From positions 1-50,424 of the forward strand of contig REDM01000134.1 of NCBI GenBank assembly GCA_007693485.1: a stretch of DNA of 50,424 nucleotides, read 5' to 3'. The notes below the pieces were generated by a model. The model was not told where the DNA came from and ran no database searches. It worked only from the letters and a program-made list of their open reading frames with translations. Origin of the DNA: Spirochaetaceae bacterium (GTDB taxonomy: Bacteria; Spirochaetota; Spirochaetia; DSM-27196; PWMO01). Both the position numbers and the translations under genes were made by a program. This document shows, in pieces, positions 25,577 through 34,443 of the stretch (position 1 is the first letter of the stretch; each line of letters opens with the position of its first letter).

Positions 25577-26151
25577 GAATCCTGATAGAGACGGTGATCG
25601 ACGATGTACCGGTAGACCGGCTCCGGCACCAGATATCGAAACGCATGCCCACTCTGAACGCGTTTCCGTATCTGTGAGGATGACACCGGCAACGGAGAGT
25701 TGTCAACCGTGTGCGCATCGCGCAGCAACTCCGGTAACGGGGTGTCTTGCCTTCGAACCACAATGATGTTGGCGAGATTGATCACCTCTTCCGGCTCCCG
25801 CCACGACGAAAACCCGCTCACCAGATCGTCGCCAATGATGAGGCCCGGCTTCCCGGACGCCAGACCATCGGCAATGACCTGCCGCACGGTATCGATTGTG
25901 TAGGACACTCCCCCGCGGTCAATCTCCCACCGGCCAATCGAGAAACACTCGTGTTCAACCGCCAGCCCAAGCATCGCGAGGCGGTCCGTGGCGGAGCCCG
26001 CCGGCGGACCGTTCTTGTGCGGTGGGTGCGCCGCGGGGACAAATATCACCCGATCGTACCCGAGCCGGATACGCACCTCTTCGGCAACAAACAGATGGCC
26101 GATGTGCACCGGATCAAACGATCCGCCGAACAGCGCGACGCGCTCAGCCAT
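25573..26151 (-). CDS. nadD: Nicotinate-nucleotide adenylyltransferase
   Basis: 192 aa. Nucleotidyltransferase fold with FGGSFDPVHIGHLFVAEEV (HxGH), VPAAHPPHKNG, and the C-terminal VSSSQIRKRVQSG (the SxxxR motif) and YIVDHRLYQ. It adenylates nicotinate mononucleotide to deamido-NAD. The ATG at 26151 was chosen for its good ribosome site GGAGAGG and canonical N-terminus MAERVALFGGSFDP; the gene overlaps obgE by 8 bp. The in-frame 16 extra upstream codons are within obgE and rejected. Confidence 0.96.
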   Translation of the reverse strand: MAERVALFGGSFDPVHIGHLFVAEEVRIRLGYDRVIFVPAAHPPHKNGPPAGSATDRLAMLGLAVEHECFSIGRWEIDRGGVSYTIDTVRQVIADGLASGKPGLIIGDDLVSGFSSWREPEEVINLANIIVVRRQDTPLPELLRDAHTVDNSPLPVSSSQIRKRVQSGHAFRYLVPEPVYRYIVDHRLYQDS

Positions 26152-27151
26152 CAGCCTCTCCCGAAGGCAGGTCCACAACCATACGGCCAAACTGCGCAAT
26201 CACCGCATCGAGGCCACTTCGAGCTGCCGCAGATACCCCGATCACCTGCTCGCCGCCACAGGCTGCGGCCAATCGCTGCAGGTACTCTCCGTCGGGATCG
26301 AGATCGCACTTGGTTCCCACCACGATACGCCGCTTCTGCGCAAGCTCGGAATCGAAGGCGCTCAGTTCGTGCAGGAGGGTGGCAAAGACGGCGTCGGGAT
26401 GCTCTTCGGTCACGTCGATCAACAGCGCCAGCACTGCAGTGCGCGAAATATGCCGCAGAAATCGGTGTCCGAGCCCCGCACCTTCGGCAGCGCCCTCAAT
26501 GATACCGGGGATGTCGGCAAGAATCACGTCGTGATCGTGGTAGCGCATTACGCCAAGGTTGGGGATCTTCGTCGTAAATGGGTAGTTTCCCACCTTGGGA
26601 TGGGCCGCGGTAAGCACCCTCAGCAGACTCGACTTGCCCGCATTCGGAAGCCCGACAAACCCGATGTCCGCGATGAGCCGCAGCTCGACGGTGATCCGGC
26701 GTTCCTCCCCCGGCTCTCCGGGTTGCGCAAAGCGCGGCGTACGATGGGTGGATGACTTGAAGTGGGTATTGCCCTTGCCGCCGCGACCACCGGAGATCAG
26801 TACGAAGTCATCGACTTCTTCGGTGATATCGGCCAGCAGCTCGCCGGTTTCCGCATCGTGAATGGCGGCCCCGGGCGGGACCTCAAGGTACCAGGCGGAG
26901 CCGTCACGACCGTGCCGCTTGCGTCCCTCACCGGGGCGGCCGTTCTCCGCCGAAAATGCGGTGTGTCCGGTCAGATGGGCGAGGGTTTTCAGGTTTCGGC
27001 GGACACGAACGACCACATCGCCGCCGCGCCCTCCGTTGCCCCCATCGGGACCACCGCGGGGAACGTAGCGCTCACGACGAAACGATACGCTCCCCGCGCC
27101 ACCGTGGCCGGAGCGTATCGTAAACGTGACGTCGTCAACAAATCGTTGCAA
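26144..27151 (-). CDS. obgE: Obg GTPase (50S assembly / stringent response)
   Basis: 335 aa. The glycine-rich Obg fold comes first (FVDDVTFTIRSGHGGAGSVSFRRERYVPRGGPDGGNGGRGGDVVV), then the G domain with GLPNAGKSSLL (P-loop), DIPGIIEGA (switch II) and GTKCDLD (NKxD-like). There is no long C-terminal extension. The start codon is TTG; it sits 10 bp after rpmA and lacks an obvious ribosome site, so translation may rely on coupling. Position next to rpmA/rplU is universal. Confidence 0.96.
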   Translation of the reverse strand: MQRFVDDVTFTIRSGHGGAGSVSFRRERYVPRGGPDGGNGGRGGDVVVRVRRNLKTLAHLTGHTAFSAENGRPGEGRKRHGRDGSAWYLEVPPGAAIHDAETGELLADITEEVDDFVLISGGRGGKGNTHFKSSTHRTPRFAQPGEPGEERRITVELRLIADIGFVGLPNAGKSSLLRVLTAAHPKVGNYPFTTKIPNLGVMRYHDHDVILADIPGIIEGAAEGAGLGHRFLRHISRTAVLALLIDVTEEHPDAVFATLLHELSAFDSELAQKRRIVVGTKCDLDPDGEYLQRLAAACGGEQVIGVSAAARSGLDAVIAQFGRMVVDLPSGEADG

Positions 27152-27161
27152 GTGGGTCGGG

Positions 27162-27434
27162 CTACTCTGAGGTAGCTTCCACGGCCACGGGATCGATGCT
27201 CACGTACCGGCGTCCACGCCGTTGATGAAACACCACCTTTCCCGTTGCCTTGGCGAAGAGCGTGTCGTCCCGGCCGATTCCAACCTCGGAGCCGGGGTGA
27301 AACTTGGTGCCGCGCTGGCGCACGAGGATAGAGCCGGCAGGAACCAGTTCGCCTCCAAATCGCTTCACGCCAAGACGTTGCGCAGCTGAATCACGACCGT
27401 TCTTGGAGCTTCCTCCACCCTTTTTATGTGCCAT
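27162..27434 (-). CDS. rpmA: Ribosomal protein bL27, no N-terminal extension
   Basis: 90 aa beginning directly [28 protein letters not shown], the mature-type N-terminus that reaches the peptidyl-transferase centre. AAAGGGG lies upstream of the ATG inside the 3' end of prp (11-bp overlap). No earlier in-frame start exists, so there is no cleavable leader such as the LNLQFFA type found where Prp processes L27. This sits oddly with the prp gene just upstream. Confidence 0.97.
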   Translation of the reverse strand: MAHKKGGGSSKNGRDSAAQRLGVKRFGGELVPAGSILVRQRGTKFHPGSEVGIGRDDTLFAKATGKVVFHQRRGRRYVSIDPVAVEATSE

Positions 27435-27816
27435 CCTGATCCCCTTTCTGTTTTTGTCTGCGCCGGTGCGCCTCCGGTATCCCGGATACGCCCCGAGTCA
27501 CCGTCACCCGCACCTGTTCCGGATATCCGACGGCGATGTCATCCAGCCCCTGCAGAAGCAGGGCGGTAACACCGCCGAGCCACGACCGCCGCTTTTCCGG
27601 GCAGGAGGAGACAACAACCTCCAGCTCCCCTTCCCGATCGGCCGAGCCGTCTACCGCCAGATCAGTCTGAGCGGCAAGAAGGCGAGCACTGCTGCCGAGA
27701 AGCGCCGATACGGCCGCGCAGACGGTGTTTGATCCCGTAGCGCCCGGTGCGTGCCCGTGCGACTGCAACCGCACCAGGCATTCTGCCCGGTCCAGCCACA
27801 GCGCGACGTGAATCAC
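27424..27816 (-). CDS. prp: Prp-like cysteine protease family protein
   Basis: 130 aa. Prp/YsxB family fold with the two catalytic motifs, GHA (His in LQSHGHAPG) and Cys in [14 protein letters not shown], in the correct order and spacing. In Firmicutes Prp removes an N-terminal leader from bL27. Position between rplU and rpmA is the standard one. Starts with GTG, GGAG ten bases upstream, six bases after the rplU stop. The C-terminus ([22 protein letters not shown]) is basic and longer than usual. Its L27 neighbour has no leader to cut, so the target may differ. Confidence 0.85.
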   Translation of the reverse strand: MIHVALWLDRAECLVRLQSHGHAPGATGSNTVCAAVSALLGSSARLLAAQTDLAVDGSADREGELEVVVSSCPEKRRSWLGGVTALLLQGLDDIAVGYPEQVRVTVTRGVSGIPEAHRRRQKQKGDQDGT

Positions 27817-27821
27817 CGACG

Positions 27822-28133
27822 TCAGGCTCCGACTATCTCGTTTACCCGGATAACCGAAAACTGCTGCCGATGCCCGTTGCGCCGACGATAGTTCTTCCGT
27901 CGCTTCATCTTGAAGACGATCAATTTGTCGTCCTTGCCGTGTTCTTCGACTACCGCGGTAACCTTGGCACCAGCCACGTAGGGAGTACCCACGGTTACGT
28001 TATCACCGCGAAGCATGAGTACGGAGTCAAACTCAACCGTAGCCCCTGCATCATCCGCGAGTCGGTCCACTTTCAATACCGCACCGGGTTCAGCCTTATA
28101 CTGCTTTCCGGCGATTTCTACCATTGCGTACAT
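27822..28133 (-). CDS. rplU: Ribosomal protein bL21
   Basis: 103 aa, standard length: MYAMVEIAGKQYKAEPG, VLMLRGDNVTVGTPYVAGAKV, the basic FKMKRRKNYRRRNGHRQQFSVIRVNEI. Ribosome site GAAGGA lies eight bases before the ATG. First gene of the rplU-prp-rpmA-obgE-nadD-yqeK-LCP-rsfS cluster; the promoter is probably in the 93-bp gap upstream, which carries a direct repeat. Confidence 0.97.
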   Translation of the reverse strand: MYAMVEIAGKQYKAEPGAVLKVDRLADDAGATVEFDSVLMLRGDNVTVGTPYVAGAKVTAVVEEHGKDDKLIVFKMKRRKNYRRRNGHRQQFSVIRVNEIVGA

Positions 28134-28157
28134 ATTCCAAGTCCTTCAGTTGAAATC

Positions 28158-28202
28158 CATTGCGTGAGCGTCATAGGTAGCACATTCATTGCGTGATCGT
28201 CA
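28158..28202. repeat. 16-bp direct repeat in the rplU promoter region
   Basis: Two copies of CATTGCGTGAnCGTCA at 28158-28173 and 28187-28202 (15 of 16 identical, 29 bp apart). On the minus strand the second copy contains TTGACG (28198-28203), a plausible -35; at 18 bp spacing the -10 is TACCTA (28174-28179), which is weak. The repeats would place a dimeric or cooperatively binding regulator on both sides of the -10 of the whole ribosome cluster. Confidence 0.5.
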
Positions 28203-28226
28203 AGCCGTGTGCCGTGCGGTTGTCTT

Positions 28227-29690
28227 CTACGGCAGAATTGTGTCTCCCATCAGAAACCGGTCCACTTCACGAGCAGCGCCACGGCCTTCCTTTATGGCCC
28301 ATACCACCAGCGACTGACCGCGGCGCGCATCGCCTGCCGAAAACACCTTGGGGTGCGACGTGCTGAACTTTCCAAAGTCGGCGCGGATGTTCGAACGCTC
28401 ATCACGCTCCAGACCGAGCTGTTCGGCCACATCGGCCTCCGGGCCAAGAAACCCCATTGCCAGGAGCACCAGATCGGCCGGCCACTCCTCTTCGCTTCCT
28501 GGGACTTCCTTCATCTGCGGACGTTCTCCCGGGGGTTTGTGCCACTGGATACGAACCGTGCGCACCGCCTTCACCGCTCCCTGTCCGTTGTCAACAAACT
28601 CTTTGGTCAGAATGCTGAACTCGCGTGGATCCGCGCCAAACTTTGCCTGTACCTCTTCGTGGCCGTAATCGTTTTTCAGCAGCCGCGGATAGGTGGGCCA
28701 CGGATACTCATCGGTTCGGCCCGAGGCAGGCTTGGAAAGCAGCTCGAAGTTTTTGATGCTCGCCGCCCCGTGGCGGATGGATGTGCCGATACAGTCGGTG
28801 CCGGTATCACCCCCACCGATGACAATCACTTGTTTGCCCGCGGCGGAGATATAGTTTCCGTCGGCCAGATTGGAATCGAGCAGGCTCTTGGTGTTGGCGC
28901 GCAGGAAATCCATTGCAAAGTGAATTCCCTTCAGATCACGACCGGGCGTGGGAAGGTCTCGAGCCTTTGTCGCCCCAACCGCAACCACGACCGCATCGTA
29001 CGTATCCACCAGTTCGTGCGGGTCGACGTCACGCCCAATCCAGACACCGGGACGAAACTCGATTCCCTCCGCGGCCATGATGCCGTTGCGCTTCTCAACC
29101 AGCCCCTTGTCGAGCTTCATGTTGGGGATGCCGTACATCAGAAGGCCACCGATCCGGTCATCGCGCTCGAAGACGGTGACAAGGTGGCCCGCCTGATTGA
29201 GCTGGTCTGCAGCGGAGAGTCCCGCCGGACCACTGCCGATGACCGCCACCCGCTTACCGGTGCGAACCGCCGGAATGCGCGGCTTCATCAGCCCGGAGTC
29301 GTAGGCACGGTCGATGATGGTGCACTCGTTATCCTTGATGGTGACCGCCGGTTCGTTGATGCCAAGCACGCACGCGTGTTCGCAGGGAGCCGGGCAGACG
29401 CGGCCGGTATACTCGGGGAAGTTGTTGGTCTTCATCAGACGCTTCCACGCCTCTTCCCACCGACCGTGATAGACCAGGTCATTCCACTCGGGGATCAGGT
29501 TGTCGACGGGGCAGCCGTAGTCCGACTGGCAGAAGGGAATGCCGCAGTCCATGCAGCGGGCGCCCTGCTCCTGCCGCTCCTTCTCGTCGAGGTGATGATG
29601 AAACTCGTTGAAGTCTGCGATCCGCTCGGCGGGATCGCGGTCCACTACGCCCTTGCGGGCGTATTCCAGAAACCCGGTTGGCTTACCCAT
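28227..29690 (-). CDS. gltD: Glutamate synthase (NADPH) small subunit
   Basis: 487 aa. The N-terminal Fe-S part has Cys clusters [22 protein letters not shown] and [14 protein letters not shown]. Then come FAD-binding [17 protein letters not shown] and NADPH-binding [15 protein letters not shown]. It feeds electrons from NADPH to GltB for glutamine + 2-oxoglutarate to two glutamates. The start overlaps the gltB stop by 8 bp (ATGGGTAA), so the two are translated together. Confidence 0.97.
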   Translation of the reverse strand: MGKPTGFLEYARKGVVDRDPAERIADFNEFHHHLDEKERQEQGARCMDCGIPFCQSDYGCPVDNLIPEWNDLVYHGRWEEAWKRLMKTNNFPEYTGRVCPAPCEHACVLGINEPAVTIKDNECTIIDRAYDSGLMKPRIPAVRTGKRVAVIGSGPAGLSAADQLNQAGHLVTVFERDDRIGGLLMYGIPNMKLDKGLVEKRNGIMAAEGIEFRPGVWIGRDVDPHELVDTYDAVVVAVGATKARDLPTPGRDLKGIHFAMDFLRANTKSLLDSNLADGNYISAAGKQVIVIGGGDTGTDCIGTSIRHGAASIKNFELLSKPASGRTDEYPWPTYPRLLKNDYGHEEVQAKFGADPREFSILTKEFVDNGQGAVKAVRTVRIQWHKPPGERPQMKEVPGSEEEWPADLVLLAMGFLGPEADVAEQLGLERDERSNIRADFGKFSTSHPKVFSAGDARRGQSLVVWAIKEGRGAAREVDRFLMGDTILP

Positions 29691-32600
29691 GAACCACCTC
29701 CTTGTCCCGCACCTGTTGGATTTCGAGGATGCGTCGATAGGCGGGGGAGATGACGCGAACGAACTCGGCGCGCCGGTCGCGCCAGGTTTCGAGCACGTAC
29801 TGCGCGACCGTGCTTCCGGTCAGTATCGCGTGCTCACGAATGAGGTCGAGGATGGTCGATTCGTCTTCATCCTCGACCGCGGTCAGCTCCACCATGCCGG
29901 GATTCACCAGCTCAGCGAAGCGCCCTTCGCGGTCCCACACCCAGGCGATACCGCCCGACATTCCTGCCGCAAAGTTGCGGCCGGTGGGCCCCAGGATCAC
30001 CGCCCGGCCACCGGTCATGTACTCGCAGCCGTGGTCACCCACTCCTTCGATCACAACGTGTGCGCCGGAGTTTCTCACACAGAAGCGCTCGGCGGCCATG
30101 CCCCGAAAAAACCCTTTTCCACCGACGGCCCCGTAGAGCGCCACGTTCCCGATGATGATGTTTTCTTCGGGGACAAGGCCTGCGTCCCTGGGCGGATAGA
30201 TGATCAGCTTACCGCCGGAGAGTCCCTTGCCGACGTAGTCGTTGGCGTCGCCTTCGAGCTCAAGGGTTATACCCTTGGCCGCCCACGCCCCAAAGCTCTG
30301 GCCCGCCGAGCCGGTGAACTTTACTGAGATGGTCTCGTCGGGCAGTCCGTCGATGCCCCACCGCTTTGCGATCTGATGACTGAGCATGGTTCCGGTGGTG
30401 CGATCGGTATTGCGAATCGCCATCTCCAGACTGACCGGTTCCCGGTTCTCAATGGCATGTTCGCACGCCTCGATGAGCTTGAGGTCAAGGATATCTTCAA
30501 TCCCGTGATCCTGCGGAACACAGCAGATGGCACCCAGCGACCCGGCCGGGGCCGCCGCGGGAGTAATCACGCGGGTGAGATCCACGCCCTGCGCTTTCCA
30601 CGGCTTTGCGTCTTCGTCCACTTCCAGCATGTCGACCCGGCCCACCATCTCGTCAAAGGTGCGAAACCCGAGTTCAGCCATCTGTTCACGCACCTCTTCG
30701 GCGACAAAGCGAAAATACGCCATGACGTCCTCGGGCCGTCCGGCAAACTTCTTGCGCAGCCGCTCGTCCTGCGTTGCCACACCCACCGGACAGGTGTTCT
30801 TGTGGCAGACGCGCATCATGATACAACCAACCGCGATCAGGGGTCCGGTGGAGAACCCGCACTCCTGGGCGCCGAGCAGGGCCGCAACAATCACGTCCCG
30901 CCCCGTTTTGAGCTGACCGTCGGTCTGCACCACCACGCGGCTCCGCAAATCGTTCATTACCAGTGTCTGGTGCGTTTCAGAGAGCCCGAGCTCCCACGGC
31001 AGCCCGGCGTGCTTGATGCCGGTCAAGGGTGAGGCCCCGGTACCCCCGTCCTGTCCCGAGATCAGAATGTGGTCCGCGTGAGCCTTGGCCACACCGGCAG
31101 CAACCGTTCCAACGCCAACCTCGGATACCAGCTTCACACTGATCCGGGCACCGGGGTTTGCGTTTTTCAGGTCGAAGATCAGCTGAGCGAGATCTTCGAT
31201 CGAGTAGATGTCGTGGTGGGGTGGCGGGCTGATAAGGCCCACGCCGGGAGTCGAGTAACGGGTCTTGGCGATGACATCAAAAACCTTGTGTCCGGGAAGC
31301 TCCCCGCCCTCTCCCGGTTTTGCACCCTGAGCCATCTTGATCTGAAGCTCATCGGCGTTGGCAAGATATTCGATGGTGACGCCGAAGCGACCCGAAGCGA
31401 TCTGTTTGATGGCCGACCGCTTGGAGTCACCGTTGGCAAGCGGCTGGTATCGCTCGCGCATCTCGCCACCCTCGCCGGTGTTGGACTTGCCGCCGAGACG
31501 GTTCATCGCCACCGCGAGGGTTTCGTGCGCCTCCTGCGAGATCGAGCCGAAGCTCATGGCACCGGTGGCAAAGCGCCGCATGATGTTCTCCGCCGGCTCC
31601 ACCTGATCGAGCGGGATGCGATTTCCGGGCTTGAACTTGAGCAGTCCGCGGATGGTGGCCTGGTCGCGGGAGCGACGATTCTGACGATTGGAGAAGCGCT
31701 TGAAGGCGGCCGGATCGTTGTAGCGAACCGCCGCCTGGAGGTCGGCGATACTCTGCGGATCCCACATGTGCGTCTCGCCGTCAAATCGCCACTGGTAGTC
31801 ACCCGGGTTGTAGTATTCGCTTCCGATGGGCTCGTTGGGCCCCGGGTAGGCGAGCTTGTGCCGCATCTGATCTTCCCGGGCAAGGATGTCGAATCCCGCG
31901 CCTTCGATCCGTGAAGCGGTTCCCGCAAAGCAGGTGTCGACAACCTCAGAACTCAGACCGACAATCTCAAAGATCTGCGCTCCCTTGTAACTCTCGAGCG
32001 TGGAAATTCCCATCTTTCCAAAGACCTTTCGCATGCCGTAGGTCAGCGCGTTGTGATAGCGCTCCACGATCTCGTCCTCGGAGAGCTCAGCGTCGATCAC
32101 CCCGTCGTGCTTCAGCTTCCACATCGCCTCATAGGCGAGGTAGGGATTGATGGCGTCTGCGCCGTAGCCGACGAGCGTACAGAAATGGTGTACCTCCCGC
32201 GGCTCCGCCGATTCGACGACGATCCCGATCTGCGTCCGTTTTGCCTTGCGCACGAGGTGATGGTGAACGGCTCCGGTTGCGGCGAGGGCGCTTACCGCCA
32301 TACGGTCGGGACCTGCGGCGCGGTCGGAGAGGATGACCAGCGGATACCCTTCGGCAATCGCCTGCTCTGCCTCAGTGCTGATCCGTGAGAGCGTTGCCTT
32401 GAGGCCACCGGTTCCCTCGGAGACGGGATAGGTAATGTCGATGACGGTGCTGCTCCAACCGCGGTGATTCATCTTCTTCAACTGGGCAAGCTCGGCGTTG
32501 GTCAGCACTGGGTGCTGAAGTTGCAACCGATGCGCATGCTCGGGCGTGGTATCGAGCAGGTTCTGTTCCGGTCCGATGTAGGATGACATATCCATAATGA

Positions 32601-34218
32601 TGTCTTCGCGGATGGAGTCGATCGGAGGGTTGGTCACCTGCGCGAAGAGCTGCTTGAAGTAGTCGTAGAGCAGTCTCGGCTTCTCGGAGAGCACGGCAAG
32701 CGGTGTGTCGTTGCCCATCGAGCCCAGCGGCTCCTTGCCGTTCTCTGCCATGGGTTTCAAAATAATGTTGAGGTGTTCGACGCTGTAGCCAAACATTCGA
32801 AGCCGGTTGAGCACGGTTTTGTCGTCGAGCCCGGCAACGTCGCCGGGAGCCGGCAGGTCCGACAACGTAATCTTCTGCTCCTTCAGCCACTGTCGGTAGG
32901 GCCGTTTGCCGGCGATACCGTTCTTGAGCTCCAGGTCGTCTACGATGCGGCCCTGTTCGAAGTCCACCAGAAACATCCGCCCCGGCTGCAGGCGCCCCTT
33001 CAGGCGCACCTTCTCCGGTGGAATGTCGAGTACGCCGACTTCACTTGCCATCACCACGAGATCGTCGGTGGTGACGTAGTAGCGGCTCGGGCGAAGGCCG
33101 TTTCGGTCCAGCAGAGCGCCGATAACACGACCGTCGGTGAAGGATATGGATGCGGGCCCGTCCCACGGCTCCATCATGCAGCTCATGTACTCGTAAACCG
33201 CCTTGCCGATGTCAGGCATGTGGCGATGAAGCCTCCACGCCTCGGGAACCATCATCATTACCGCCTCGGGCAGCTCACGTCCGGCCATCAGCAGCAGCTC
33301 GAGCACGTTGTCAAAGTTTCCCGAGTCACTCGCGTCCGGCTCAATGATGGGAAAAAGTTCCGGGAGCTGGTCACCAAAGAGCGGGCTGGCGAGCATTCCT
33401 TCGCGGGCCCTCATCTTGTTGATATTTCCCCGCAGCGTGTTGATCTCACCGTTGTGCGACATGAATCGCAGCGGCTGGGCGCGATCCCAGCTCGGGAAGG
33501 TATTGGTGGAGAACCGGGAGTGCACCATCGCCAGGTGAGACCGGTACTCCGGCTCGGATAGATCGGGAAAGTAGGCGAAGAGCTGTTCGGGCATGAGCAT
33601 GCCCTTATAGACGATGACCCGCGTGGAGAGACTGCAGACATAGAAAAAGTTGTTGGGGTCGTGCTGGGTTCCACGAATCTCACGCCGAGCGCTTTTTCGC
33701 GTCAGATAGAGCTTGCGCTCGAAGGCCAGCTCCTCCATCGGCTCGGCAGCAGCAACAAACACCTGTTGAATGACCGGCTCCGAAGCGACCGCCGTCGGTC
33801 CGATCATGGAGTTGTCTCGCGGCACATCGCGCCAACCAAGTACGGTTACGCTGAACCGTGCTGCAATCTCTTCAAACTTCCGGCGACACGCGTCGCGCTC
33901 ATCGGCTTCGCGACTCAGGAACACCAGGCCCGCGGAATAGGTCCCGCGCGGAGGAAGTTCCCGGCCCAGATCGCGTTTGATCACCGTCTCGAGAAAGCGA
34001 TGCGGGAGCGCGGTGAGAATACCGGCACCGTCACCGCTGTTCTTGTCTGAGCCAACCGCGCCACGGTGGGTCATGTTTACGAGAATTTCGCGTGCGTGCT
34101 CCAGAATGTCGTGGCTTTTCTCGCCCTTGATGTGGGCGACAAAGCCGACGCCGCAGGCGTCGTGTTCGTACTGAGGGTCGTAAAGCCCCTGCTGTTGAGG
34201 ACGAGTCCGTCGATCCAT
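29683..34218 (-). CDS. gltB: Glutamate synthase (NADPH) large subunit
   Basis: 1511 aa, standard for GOGAT alpha. Short propeptide, then the N-terminal nucleophile Cys22 ([13 protein letters not shown]) of the class-II amidotransferase; glutamate-synthase central domain; FMN (beta/alpha)8 domain ([37 protein letters not shown]); [3Fe-4S] cysteines in [18 protein letters not shown]-terminal GXGXG beta-helix. The ATG at 34218 has GGAGG upstream and gives the correct propeptide; the in-frame start at 34266 lies upstream of the promoter-proximal region and is rejected. A sigma-54 promoter lies just upstream, so nitrogen control is likely. Confidence 0.97.
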   Translation of the reverse strand: MDRRTRPQQQGLYDPQYEHDACGVGFVAHIKGEKSHDILEHAREILVNMTHRGAVGSDKNSGDGAGILTALPHRFLETVIKRDLGRELPPRGTYSAGLVFLSREADERDACRRKFEEIAARFSVTVLGWRDVPRDNSMIGPTAVASEPVIQQVFVAAAEPMEELAFERKLYLTRKSARREIRGTQHDPNNFFYVCSLSTRVIVYKGMLMPEQLFAYFPDLSEPEYRSHLAMVHSRFSTNTFPSWDRAQPLRFMSHNGEINTLRGNINKMRAREGMLASPLFGDQLPELFPIIEPDASDSGNFDNVLELLLMAGRELPEAVMMMVPEAWRLHRHMPDIGKAVYEYMSCMMEPWDGPASISFTDGRVIGALLDRNGLRPSRYYVTTDDLVVMASEVGVLDIPPEKVRLKGRLQPGRMFLVDFEQGRIVDDLELKNGIAGKRPYRQWLKEQKITLSDLPAPGDVAGLDDKTVLNRLRMFGYSVEHLNIILKPMAENGKEPLGSMGNDTPLAVLSEKPRLLYDYFKQLFAQVTNPPIDSIREDIIMDMSSYIGPEQNLLDTTPEHAHRLQLQHPVLTNAELAQLKKMNHRGWSSTVIDITYPVSEGTGGLKATLSRISTEAEQAIAEGYPLVILSDRAAGPDRMAVSALAATGAVHHHLVRKAKRTQIGIVVESAEPREVHHFCTLVGYGADAINPYLAYEAMWKLKHDGVIDAELSEDEIVERYHNALTYGMRKVFGKMGISTLESYKGAQIFEIVGLSSEVVDTCFAGTASRIEGAGFDILAREDQMRHKLAYPGPNEPIGSEYYNPGDYQWRFDGETHMWDPQSIADLQAAVRYNDPAAFKRFSNRQNRRSRDQATIRGLLKFKPGNRIPLDQVEPAENIMRRFATGAMSFGSISQEAHETLAVAMNRLGGKSNTGEGGEMRERYQPLANGDSKRSAIKQIASGRFGVTIEYLANADELQIKMAQGAKPGEGGELPGHKVFDVIAKTRYSTPGVGLISPPPHHDIYSIEDLAQLIFDLKNANPGARISVKLVSEVGVGTVAAGVAKAHADHILISGQDGGTGASPLTGIKHAGLPWELGLSETHQTLVMNDLRSRVVVQTDGQLKTGRDVIVAALLGAQECGFSTGPLIAVGCIMMRVCHKNTCPVGVATQDERLRKKFAGRPEDVMAYFRFVAEEVREQMAELGFRTFDEMVGRVDMLEVDEDAKPWKAQGVDLTRVITPAAAPAGSLGAICCVPQDHGIEDILDLKLIEACEHAIENREPVSLEMAIRNTDRTTGTMLSHQIAKRWGIDGLPDETISVKFTGSAGQSFGAWAAKGITLELEGDANDYVGKGLSGGKLIIYPPRDAGLVPEENIIIGNVALYGAVGGKGFFRGMAAERFCVRNSGAHVVIEGVGDHGCEYMTGGRAVILGPTGRNFAAGMSGGIAWVWDREGRFAELVNPGMVELTAVEDEDESTILDLIREHAILTGSTVAQYVLETWRDRRAEFVRVISPAYRRILEIQQVRDKEVVHG

Positions 34219-34239
34219 GTGTATAGCCTCCAATACCCC

Positions 34240-34258
34240 TGGACCAATGTATGGTGCA
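34240..34258 (-). promoter_or_regulatory. NtrC-like palindrome overlapping the gltB transcription start
   Basis: Minus strand TGCACCA-N5-TGGTCCA, matching the NtrC/enteric NR-I site TGCACCA-N5-TGGTGCA at 13 of 14 half-site bases. It overlaps the -12 element and the predicted start, a place more compatible with repression or autoregulation than with enhancer activation. Whether this organism has NtrC is not visible in the window. Confidence 0.5.
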
Positions 34259-34270
34259 AACGGCATGCCA
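34255..34270 (-). promoter_or_regulatory. Sigma-54 (RpoN) promoter of gltBD
   Basis: Minus strand TGGCATG-N4-TTGCA, differing from the consensus TGGCACG-N4-TTGCW at one base, with GG and GC at the required -24/-12 spacing. Transcription would start near 34245, 27 nt before the gltB ATG. No sigma-70 promoter of similar quality is seen in the gap. Confidence 0.7.
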
Positions 34271-34352
34271 AGAACCGATACTTCATTAAGTACAGCGGCA
34301 ATAGAGAGTTAATTCACCGACCGCACCCGACAACCGGACGCGCGGCCAATAT

Positions 34353-34391
34353 TTCCAACCATATCGTACGATTTTCAACCGCTTTTCCAAC
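34353..34391 (-). repeat. Three phased GGTTGGAAA-like repeats upstream of the gltB promoter
   Basis: Minus strand reads GTTGGAAAAG (34382-34391), GGTTGAAAAT (34371-34380) and GGTTGGAAAT (34351-34360), spaced about one and two helical turns apart, with CGTACG between two of them. They lie roughly 108-146 bp upstream of the predicted sigma-54 start, the usual distance for enhancer-binding activators. The rest of the 225-bp gap (34219-34443) shows no gene or clear terminator. Confidence 0.45.
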
Positions 34392-34443
34392 ATTCTGGTA
34401 GGTTCCGAGTTCACCGTGTAGCGCATATTTGATCGCGTGACGC

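Noticed and set aside
28209-29753. 514-codon plus-strand open frame opposite gltD
   Set aside because: Mirror of gltD and the gltB end; no motif and no start signal.
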